Positions 57,288-64,000 of a stretch of 64,000 nucleotides of DNA are shown piece by piece. Position 1 is the first letter of the stretch. The number at the start of each line of letters is the position of its first letter. The DNA is from Brenneria rubrifaciens (GTDB lineage: Bacteria > Pseudomonadota > Gammaproteobacteria > Enterobacterales > Enterobacteriaceae), in contig NZ_CP034035.1 of NCBI RefSeq assembly GCF_005484945.1, positions 806,001 through 870,000 on the forward strand, read 5' to 3'. The position numbers were made by a program, and so were the translations under genes. The notes below the pieces were generated by a model. It saw nothing but the letters and a program-made list of their open reading frames with translations. It was not told the DNA's origin and searched no databases.

Positions 57288-57626
57288 TTACTCTTCCTGA
57301 ATAATTTGCAGGTTGGCATCTTTGACGCCTGTTGCCGCTCGACGGGCTTCCCCTTTATGCTGCACCTTATTTAATTGACGCTCAAGTTTGGCGATGAGCT
57401 CATTGACGGCGGCATACATATCTTCATGTTTGGCACTGGCGACCAACGGTCCGTTTGGCGTACTGATTGTTGCATCTGCAACGAAACCCTGAGGTTCTTT
57501 TGACAGAATGATGTGTGGGTTGATCAGGTGAGCTTGCCATTTATCCAGTTTAGAAAGACGGTCTTCGACATGTCGACGTATTGCGGGAGTAATGTCCATT
57601 TGCTTGCTGGTAATATTGATAATCAT
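57288..57626 (-). CDS. raiA: Ribosome-associated inhibitor RaiA
   Basis: Stationary-phase and cold-shock factor (pY, YfiA) that binds the 30S A/P-site region and blocks translation while stabilising 70S ribosomes. The start at 57626 ([16 protein letters not shown]) with an AGAGGT site gives 112 aa, near the 113 of E. coli. [20 protein letters not shown] and [10 protein letters not shown] are family segments. It lies upstream of pheL on the same strand, as in E. coli. Confidence 0.96.
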   Translation of the reverse strand: MIINITSKQMDITPAIRRHVEDRLSKLDKWQAHLINPHIILSKEPQGFVADATISTPNGPLVASAKHEDMYAAVNELIAKLERQLNKVQHKGEARRAATGVKDANLQIIQEE

Positions 57627-57880
57627 AAAACTTACCTCTCTGCCTATGTCCGTCTTGGATAGTTTCAGCATACCGCGAGTTGTGGCAAAAAGGGTGATTT
57701 TCATCCCTTATTTTGTCACTTTCTGTGAATAAACCGTAATTTGTGAACTGCCCGCAGGAATCGACGGGAAGTGCTTGAGAGAGGGGGGAGGCTATGTCAT
57801 TAATGAAAGGATGTTCTGAGACCACTCTTGGTTTTTCTGCTTTATTCTTCCTTTCTAAGAATAAACTCAGGCAAAAAAAA

Positions 57881-57896
57881 ACGGCAACCTGAGCTG
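57881..57896 (-). terminator. Half of the bamD terminator, split by IS4
   Basis: A-tract plus ACGGCA here and TGCCGT at 59333-59338 on the far side of the IS4 copy form the two arms of the original hairpin (AAACGGCA / TGCCGTTT). On the minus strand bamD would read into TGCCGTTT's complement, but the second arm and T tract are now 1.4 kb away. Confidence 0.8.
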
Positions 57897-59322
57897 TAAT
57901 GCCAGTCAGTTAAGGATCGGTTGACCGATCCAGTGGCTGTGTAAGAATCCGGAAATGCTCACCCGTTTCCGGATTTTTTTATGCACATTGGACAGGCTCT
58001 TGATCTGGTATCCCGTTACGATTCTCTGCGTAACCCGCTGACTTCTCTGGGTGATTATCTGAACCCGGAACTCATTTCCCGCTGTCTTGCCGAAGCCGGC
58101 ACCGTCACCCTGCGCAAACGTCGTCTGCCGCTGGAAATGATGGTCTGGTGTATCGTCGGTATGGCCCTTGAACGTAAAGAACCCCTCCATCAGCTCGTTA
58201 ATCGGCTGGACATCATGCTGCCGGGCCGTCGTCCCTTTGTCGCACCCAGCGCTGTGATCCAGGCCCGTCAGCGTCTGCGAAGCGAGGCCGTCCGCCGCGT
58301 GTTCACGCAAACAGCGCAGCTCTGGCATAACGCCACGCCGCATCCGCACTGGTGCGGCCTGACCCTGCTGGCCATCGATGGTGTGTTCTGGCGAACACCG
58401 GACACGCCAGAAAACGATATCGCCTTCCCCCGCCAGACGCATGGCGGGAAACCAGGACTCTACCCGCAGGTAAAAATGGTCTGTCAGATGGAGCTGACCA
58501 GCCATCTGCTGACGGCAGCTGCCTTCGGCACAATGAAAAACAGCGAAAATGAGCTCGCTGAGCAACTTATAGAGCAAACCGGAGATAACACCCTGACGTT
58601 AATGGATAAAGGCTATTACTCACTGGGGCTGTTAAATGCCTGGAGCCAGGCGGGAGAGCACCGCCACTGGATGCTTGCTCTCAGAAAGGGAGCTCAGTAT
58701 GAAGAGGTCGGAAAACTGGGTAAAGGCGACCATCTGGTGAAGCTGAAAACCAGTCCACAGGCACGAAAAAAGTGGCCGGGTCTGGGAAATGAGATGACAG
58801 CTCGTTTGCTGACCGTGACGCGCAAAGGAAAAGTCGTCCATCTGCTAACGTCGATGACGGACGCCATGCGTTACCCCGGTGGAGAAATGGCAGACCTGTA
58901 CAGTCATCGCTGGGAGATCGAACTGGGATACAGGGAGATAAAACAGACGATGCAGCTGAGCAGGCTGACGCTGAGAAGTAAAAAGCCGGAGCTTGTGGAG
59001 CAGGAACTGTGGGGGGTATTACTGGCGTATAATCTGGTGAGATATCAGATGATAAAAATGGCGGGACATCTGAAAGGATACTGGCCGAATCAGCTGAGCT
59101 TCTAAGAGTCATGCGGAATGGTAATGAGAATGCTGATGACCCTGCAGGGCGCTTCACCGGGGCGAATCCCGGAGTTGATGGGTGATCTTGAAAGTATGGG
59201 GCAACTGGTAAAGTTACCGACAAGAAGGGAAAGGGCCTTCCCGAGAGTGGTAAAGGAGAGGCCCTGGAAATACACCTCAGCCCCGAAAAAGGGCCAGTCA
59301 GTTGCTTAACTGACTGGCATTA
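57897..59322 (+). mobile_element. IS4 insertion sequence, 1426 bp
   Basis: Complete copy with perfect 18-bp terminal inverted repeats TAATGCCAGTCAGTTAAG. It is flanked by the 12-bp direct repeats CAACCTGAGCTG at 57885-57896 and 59323-59334. Length 1426 bp equals canonical IS4 as I recall it. The transposase frame has one in-frame stop. With one duplication copy and the element removed, the sequence becomes AAACGGCAACCTGAGCTGCC and then GTTT: the bamD terminator hairpin. The IS sits in its loop. Confidence 0.96.
57981..59309 (+). pseudogene. IS4 transposase with premature stop
   Basis: DDE transposase of the IS4 family; the full frame 57981-59309 would be 442 aa, the IS4 length. Residues 1-374 are open ([23 protein letters not shown] region includes [16 protein letters not shown] and [12 protein letters not shown]; the YREI region is [16 protein letters not shown]). 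Codon 375 is TAA where the parent has a Ser codon (LSF-stop-ESCGMVMRM), a single-base change. Frame then continues to the natural end (KKGQSVA). The catalytic core precedes the stop, so partial activity cannot be ruled out. Confidence 0.9.
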
Positions 59323-59361
59323 CAACCTGAGCTGCCGTTTCAAAGCTCCTGCGCCAGGTGC

Positions 59362-60096
59362 TTACGACGGGTTGGCCGCGATGATTTTAGCCACCTTGTC
59401 TGCTTGCGCGGCAAGCTGGAGCTCGCGATAGGCATTTTCCATTAGCGGCAGTGCATCTTTCGTGGCCTTGGTGTCCGGGTAATCACGTAGCATTTGCTCA
59501 ACGCGATTAACTACTGCCACATAAGCACTACGTTTCGTGTAGTATTGCGCGACAGAAAGCTCATATTTAGCCAAACGTTCCTTCAGATAGACCAGACGCT
59601 TATTGGCGTCGGTCGCATACAGACTGTTGGGATAACCCTGAATCAGCCTGCTAAAGTCCCGGAAAGCGGCGCGGGCATATTGGGGATCGCGATCGGAGCG
59701 ATCAACACCAAAGAAGCCTTGCAGAACGCTGTCGTCCAGAGCCATGTCCGTCAGGCCGCGCATGTAAAGGACATAATCAACGTTTGGATGGGTAGGATTT
59801 AATCGCAGGAAACGATCGATAGAGGCTTGAGCCAGCGGTAACTCAGCTGATTTGTAGTAGGCATAAATCAAATCCAACTGTACCTGCTGTGAATACGGGC
59901 CAAATGGATAGCGGTTATCCAGCGCTTCCAACTGCGTGATGGCTGCTTTAAAGTTGCCGTCCTGTAGTTTTTGTTGAGCGTTGGCATACAGTTCAGATGG
60001 CGGACTGTCAGGAACCGCATCCTTGGAATTGCTGGAGCAACCAGCCAGCGCCAGGCTCAACGTGGCGGCAGCCACCAGATATTTCATACGCGTCAT
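59362..60096 (-). CDS. bamD: Outer membrane protein assembly lipoprotein BamD
   Basis: Essential BAM lipoprotein that bridges BamA and recognises substrate beta signals. The product is 244 aa. Signal peptide with lipobox ALAGC and lipidated C20 ([20 protein letters not shown]). Five TPR-like repeats follow ([40 protein letters not shown]). It pairs functionally with bamA at the other end of the window. Its terminator is interrupted by IS4, so its transcript may extend into the element. Confidence 0.97.
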   Translation of the reverse strand: MTRMKYLVAAATLSLALAGCSSNSKDAVPDSPPSELYANAQQKLQDGNFKAAITQLEALDNRYPFGPYSQQVQLDLIYAYYKSAELPLAQASIDRFLRLNPTHPNVDYVLYMRGLTDMALDDSVLQGFFGVDRSDRDPQYARAAFRDFSRLIQGYPNSLYATDANKRLVYLKERLAKYELSVAQYYTKRSAYVAVVNRVEQMLRDYPDTKATKDALPLMENAYRELQLAAQADKVAKIIAANPS

Positions 60097-60230
60097 GACG
60101 TTTTGATTATCCTCAGAGTGTTATTCCGGGAAACTGTCCGTTAAGCTCCCGATTTAGACCAGCTACAATAGTACATTATTTTAAACGGCATCGCCGTGAA
60201 AACCCAACGTTAACGAAGAAGCTGCAACTT

Positions 60231-61208
60231 ATGGCACAACAAGTACAACTCACCGCAACGGTGGCCGAATCTCAACTCGGACAACGTTTAGATCAGGCTT
60301 TGGCCGAATTGTTCCCTGATTATTCACGATCTCGTATAAAAGAGTGGATTCTTGAGAACCGGGTAAAGATTAACGGCGCTATGATCAACAAGCCAAAAGA
60401 GAAAGTGCTGGGCGGCGAATTGGTGGCAATTGATGCGCTGATTGAGGAAGAAGCGCGCTGGGAAGCGCAGGATATCGCATTGGATATCGTGTATGAAGAT
60501 CAGGACATTCTCGTCATCAATAAGCCCCGTGACCTGGTTGTGCATCCTGGAGCGGGTAACCCGGATGGTACGGTGCTGAATGCGTTGCTGTACTATTACC
60601 CTGAAATTGCTGATGTTCCTCGGGCTGGTATTGTGCACCGTCTGGATAAAGACACCACGGGGCTGATGGTGGTGGCGAAGACCATACCGGCACAGACTCG
60701 TCTTGTTGAGACGTTGCAGTCGAGGGAAATTACCCGTGAGTATGAAGCTGTCGCCATTGGCAATATGACCGCGGGTGGCTCGGTTGATGAACCAATTGCC
60801 CGACATTCAACCAAACGGACGCATATGGCTGTTCACCCGATGGGGAAGCCTGCGGTGACACACTATCGCATTATGGAACATTTCCGTGCGCATACCCGGT
60901 TACGTTTGCGTCTGGAAACTGGGCGTACCCACCAGATTCGTGTGCATATGGCGCATATTAACCACCCGTTGGTCGGTGATCCTTTATATGGTGGTCGTCC
61001 TCGCCCGCCTAAGGGCGCATCGGATGCGTTCATTTCCGTGTTGCGCAATTTTGATCGGCAGGCTCTGCATGCCACCATGCTGCGTTTGTATCATCCGGTC
61101 AGCGGAGTACAAATGGAATGGCATGCTCCTCTGCCGCAGGATATGATCGATCTGATAAATGCACTAAAATCGGATACGGAAGCGTTCCAGGATCAACTTG
61201 ATTGGTGA
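60231..61208 (+). CDS. rluD: 23S rRNA pseudouridine(1911/1915/1917) synthase RluD
   Basis: Converts U1911, U1915 and U1917 of helix 69 to pseudouridine, important for termination and subunit assembly. The product is 325 aa. The N-terminal S4 domain (SRSRIKEWILENRVKING) precedes the RluA-type catalytic domain, with D139 in the motif VHRLDKDTTGLMV. It is divergent from bamD and directly followed by pgeF (7 bp), as in E. coli. Confidence 0.97.
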   Translation: MAQQVQLTATVAESQLGQRLDQALAELFPDYSRSRIKEWILENRVKINGAMINKPKEKVLGGELVAIDALIEEEARWEAQDIALDIVYEDQDILVINKPRDLVVHPGAGNPDGTVLNALLYYYPEIADVPRAGIVHRLDKDTTGLMVVAKTIPAQTRLVETLQSREITREYEAVAIGNMTAGGSVDEPIARHSTKRTHMAVHPMGKPAVTHYRIMEHFRAHTRLRLRLETGRTHQIRVHMAHINHPLVGDPLYGGRPRPPKGASDAFISVLRNFDRQALHATMLRLYHPVSGVQMEWHAPLPQDMIDLINALKSDTEAFQDQLDW

Positions 61209-61215
61209 TGAAACC

Positions 61216-61941
61216 ATGCTGATACATCCTGAGTGGCCTTTACCGGAAAATGTCCGGGCGTTGAGTACTACCCGCGATGGTGGTGTCAGTTTGCCTCCAT
61301 ATGATTCGCTCAATTTGGGAAGTCATGTCGGCGACGATCTCGAAAAAGTAATGCTGAATCGGCTAATACTGGTTGATGGAGCCGCGTTGCCGTCTATGCC
61401 GCACTGGCTGGAGCAGGTACATGGTACGGAGGTAATTCATATCGATGATACTCCGCCGCTTTCTGTCCGTGGAGATGCTGCTTATACGACGCATAAAGGT
61501 CAGGTTTGTGCGGTAATGACCGCCGACTGTCTGCCGGTATTATTTTGCTCTGTTGCCGGTGACGAAGTGGCAGCAGCCCACGCTGGCTGGCGTGGGCTGT
61601 GTGAAGGTGTGCTGGAGGAAACGCTTTCCCGTTTCCGGGCTGAACCATCACAAATTATGGCTTGGCTGGGACCTGCGATCGGGCCTGATGCATTTGAAGT
61701 CGGATTGGAGGTACGAGAAGCGTTTATCAAGAATGATGCGATGGCGGCATCTGCGTTTAAGCCTTACAATAAGAAGTTTTTTGCCGATATATACCAGCTC
61801 GCGAGACAGCGTTTGCATGCCAGCGGTGTAGTCCAAATTTTTGGCGGAAATTTTTGTACTGTGAGCGATTCGCAAAAATTTTTCTCTTATCGACGTGATC
61901 GCGTAACCGGTCGTATGGCAAGTTTAATCTGGCTGATATAA
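61216..61941 (+). CDS. pgeF: Polyphenol oxidase-family protein PgeF (YfiH)
   Basis: 241-aa protein of the YfiH/DUF152 family. E. coli PgeF removes L-Ser misincorporated in the peptidoglycan precursor UDP-MurNAc; other members are described as multicopper-like laccases. The ATG at 61216 (MLIHPEWPLPENVRALS) aligns with the family, and the in-frame TTG at 61198 overlaps rluD. Conserved motifs: TRDGGVSLPPYDSLNLGSHV, EQVHGTEV, TADCLPVLF, AHAGWRGL and SYRRDRVTGR. Zinc ligands lie in the Cys/His of these motifs. Confidence 0.94.
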   Translation: MLIHPEWPLPENVRALSTTRDGGVSLPPYDSLNLGSHVGDDLEKVMLNRLILVDGAALPSMPHWLEQVHGTEVIHIDDTPPLSVRGDAAYTTHKGQVCAVMTADCLPVLFCSVAGDEVAAAHAGWRGLCEGVLEETLSRFRAEPSQIMAWLGPAIGPDAFEVGLEVREAFIKNDAMAASAFKPYNKKFFADIYQLARQRLHASGVVQIFGGNFCTVSDSQKFFSYRRDRVTGRMASLIWLI

Positions 61942-62005
61942 CCTATTGAATTAAGACGATCCATGGCAAGTAACATTTAAACCCCATCATGACTGGCAAA
62001 ATAAC

Positions 62006-62034
62006 CTTGAAATTTTTGAGGGATGACCTCATTT
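62006..62034 (+). promoter_or_regulatory. Sigma-32 (heat shock) promoter of clpB
   Basis: -35 CTTGAAA (62006-62012), 14-bp spacer, -10 CCTCATTT (62027-62034), matching the RpoH consensus CTTGAAA-N13-15-CCCCATNT with one mismatch in the -10. The clpB start lies 41 bp downstream with a GGGAGGAG site. Confidence 0.9.
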
Positions 62035-62074
62035 AATCTCCAGTAGCAATTTTGACCAGTGAATGGGAGGAGTT

Positions 62075-64000
62075 ATGCGTCTGGATCGTCTTACCAACAA
62101 ATTTCAACTTGCTCTCGCCGATGCTCAATCTCTAGCCCTTGGGCGCGACCATCAATTTATTGAACCACTTCATCTGATGAGCGCATTGCTTAATCAGGAA
62201 GGCGGTACGGTAAGTCCGTTATTGACAGCCGCAGGCGTCAACGTATCCCGACTGAAAAATGAGGTTGATCAGGCGATTGCACGTTTACCCCAAGTTGAAG
62301 GGACTGGCGGTGATGTTCAGCCGTCAAGCGAATTGGTTCGTACTCTGAATGTGTGTGACAAACTAGCTCAAAAGCAAGGAGATACTTTTATCTCCTCGGA
62401 GCTTTTTGTGCTGGCCGTTTTAGAATCGCGCAGTATGTTAACCGATATGCTGAAAAATGCGGGGGCGAGTCAGCAAAGTGTGAGCGAATCTATCAATCAG
62501 CTGAGAGGTGGTGATCAAGTGAACAATCAAGGAGCGGAAGATCAGCGGCAGGCTTTGAAAAAATTCACTATTGACCTGACTGAGCGCGCTGAACAAGGCA
62601 AACTTGATCCAGTTATTGGCCGTGATGAGGAAATTCGCCGCACTATTCAGGTTTTACAGCGCCGGACCAAAAACAACCCGGTACTGATTGGTGAACCGGG
62701 GGTGGGTAAAACCGCGATTGTGGAAGGGCTGGCGCAGCGCATCGTAAATGGCGAAGTGCCTGAGGGATTGAAAAACAAGCGAGTGCTTTCGCTGGATATG
62801 GGCGCGCTGGTGGCGGGAGCCAAATATCGTGGTGAATTTGAAGAGCGTCTGAAAGGCGTGCTCAACGATTTATCCAAACAGGAAGGCAACGTCATCTTGT
62901 TCATTGACGAGCTTCATACGATGGTCGGGGCAGGTAAAGCCGATGGTGCAATGGATGCCGGTAATATGCTTAAGCCCGCGTTGGCTCGTGGTGAGTTGCA
63001 TTGTGTCGGTGCCACAACGCTGGATGAGTATCGGCAATATATTGAAAAAGATGCCGCTTTAGAGCGTCGGTTCCAGAAAGTGTTTGTTGCTGAACCTACC
63101 GTTGAGGATACGATTGCAATTTTGCGCGGGCTCAAAGAACGCTATGAGCTACATCACCATGTGCAGATTACTGACCCGGCTATTGTCGCTGCCGCCATGC
63201 TGTCTCATCGTTATATTTCCGATCGTCAGTTGCCGGATAAAGCAATTGATCTGATTGATGAGGCTGCTTCCAGTATTCGTATTCAAATCGACTCGAAACC
63301 TGAACCGCTGGATCGTCTGGAACGTCGGATTATCCAGTTAAAGCTGGAACAGCAGGCATTGAAGAAAGAATCTGACGAAGCCAGTCAGAAGCGCCTGGAA
63401 TTGCTGAATACCGAACTCGAACGGAAAGAGCGTGATTACTCCAAGCTGGAGGAGGAATGGAAAGCTGAAAAGGCATCACTCACTGGCACGCAAAATATTA
63501 AGGCATCTCTGGAACAGGCCAAGATTTCGCTGGAGCAGGCTCGTCGTCAGGGGGATTTGGGTCGAATGTCCGAACTGCAATACGGTAAGATCCCTGAATT
63601 GGAAAAGCAATTATCTGCCGCGACCTTACTAGAAGGTAAGACCATGCATTTGTTACGTAATCGTGTGACAGATGCCGAAATTGCAGAAGTGCTCGCTCGT
63701 TGGACGGGAATTCCCGTGTCCAGAATGCTGGAAAGTGAACGTGAAAAACTGCTGCGAATGGAGCAGGAATTACACCAGCGGGTGATCGGACAGAATGAGG
63801 CGGTTGAAGCGGTATCGAATTCGATTCGTCGTAGCCGTGCCGGGCTATCTGATCCTAATCGCCCCATCGGTTCTTTTTTGTTTCTTGGGCCGACAGGGGT
63901 TGGTAAAACAGAGCTGTGTAAAACGCTGGCTTCATTTCTGTTTGATAGTGATGATGCCATGGTGCGTATCGATATGTCGGAGTTTATGGAGAAACATTCC
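62075..64000 (+). CDS. clpB: ATP-dependent disaggregase ClpB, 5' part
   Basis: First 642 codons of the Hsp100 disaggregase that works with DnaK to rescue aggregated proteins; the family is about 857 residues and the 3' end lies beyond the window. Start [20 protein letters not shown]. The N domain is followed by AAA-1 with Walker [12 protein letters not shown], then the coiled-coil M domain (about 400-530, rich in E, K, R, L), and AAA-2 begins with Walker [11 protein letters not shown] near the window end. Preceded by a heat-shock promoter. Confidence 0.97.
   Translation, partial: MRLDRLTNKFQLALADAQSLALGRDHQFIEPLHLMSALLNQEGGTVSPLLTAAGVNVSRLKNEVDQAIARLPQVEGTGGDVQPSSELVRTLNVCDKLAQKQGDTFISSELFVLAVLESRSMLTDMLKNAGASQQSVSESINQLRGGDQVNNQGAEDQRQALKKFTIDLTERAEQGKLDPVIGRDEEIRRTIQVLQRRTKNNPVLIGEPGVGKTAIVEGLAQRIVNGEVPEGLKNKRVLSLDMGALVAGAKYRGEFEERLKGVLNDLSKQEGNVILFIDELHTMVGAGKADGAMDAGNMLKPALARGELHCVGATTLDEYRQYIEKDAALERRFQKVFVAEPTVEDTIAILRGLKERYELHHHVQITDPAIVAAAMLSHRYISDRQLPDKAIDLIDEAASSIRIQIDSKPEPLDRLERRIIQLKLEQQALKKESDEASQKRLELLNTELERKERDYSKLEEEWKAEKASLTGTQNIKASLEQAKISLEQARRQGDLGRMSELQYGKIPELEKQLSAATLLEGKTMHLLRNRVTDAEIAEVLARWTGIPVSRMLESEREKLLRMEQELHQRVIGQNEAVEAVSNSIRRSRAGLSDPNRPIGSFLFLGPTGVGKTELCKTLASFLFDSDDAMVRIDMSEFMEKHS

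Noticed and set aside
57906..58577. 223-codon minus-strand ORF in IS4
   Set aside because: Antisense of the IS4 transposase; the transposase frame is the known gene.

Overview
This 64-kb window is chromosomal DNA of a gammaproteobacterium of the order Enterobacterales. Nearly every housekeeping protein resembles its E. coli counterpart, usually with the same length and the same unusual start codon (TTG for gshA and fabZ, GTG for lpxA). The block order luxS-ypjD-ffh, the lactate-utilisation cluster beside accA, and a lone BtsR-like regulator beside aroF suggest a plant-associated relative such as Pectobacteriaceae (Brenneria/Pectobacterium/Dickeya/Lonsdalea). The genus is an inference.

Layout. 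(1) 1-16.9 kb is the classical envelope/replication block on the + strand: frr (partial), dxr, uppS, cdsA, rseP, bamA, skp, lpxD, fabZ, lpxA, lpxB, rnhB, dnaE, accA. It joins isoprenoid and undecaprenyl-phosphate synthesis, phospholipid and lipid A synthesis, outer-membrane protein assembly, the sigma-E protease, the replicase and fatty-acid initiation. (2) 16.9-21.4 kb, minus strand, holds lutC-lutB-lutA and a lactate permease where E. coli has ldcC. (3) 21.6-24.6 kb holds yaeR, tilS, rof, yaeP and yaeQ. (4) At 24.7 kb the order jumps from the yaeQ neighbourhood to mutS, a rearrangement relative to E. coli. (5) 27.4-32.1 kb, between mutS and an alpha/beta hydrolase, is an accessory scar: an integrase stub, a decayed yafN/yafO toxin-antitoxin pair, a UvrD-like helicase remnant, and an intact 787-codon ORF. 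That ORF has three internal repeats and a C-terminal deaminase-like HAE...CxxC motif, followed by a decayed small ORF. It is the best candidate for an undescribed toxin or effector. (6) 32.2-35 kb has a hydrolase, a MarC protein, an SRPBCC protein and an orphan terminator. (7) 35.1-46.2 kb is pncC-recA-recX-alaS, an IS3-family element, csrA, tRNA-Ser, three tRNA-Arg, yqaB, yqaA, gshA, the sRNA micA and luxS. (8) 46.3-50.8 kb has ypjD, ffh and the rpsP-rimM-trmD-rplS operon. (9) 51-57.6 kb has a methyltransferase, a YfiL-like lipoprotein, a BtsR-like regulator, aroF-tyrA, pheA with its pheL attenuator, and raiA. (10) An IS4 copy of 1426 bp sits in the loop of the bamD terminator. Then come bamD, rluD, pgeF and clpB (cut by the window end).

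Regulatory sites readable directly include a LexA box over the recA promoter, TyrR-like boxes before aroF, the pheL leader and attenuator, a sigma-E promoter for micA and a sigma-32 promoter before clpB. Both insertion sequences have clear terminal inverted repeats and intact target duplications, so both look like recent simple transpositions. The IS4 transposase carries a premature stop.
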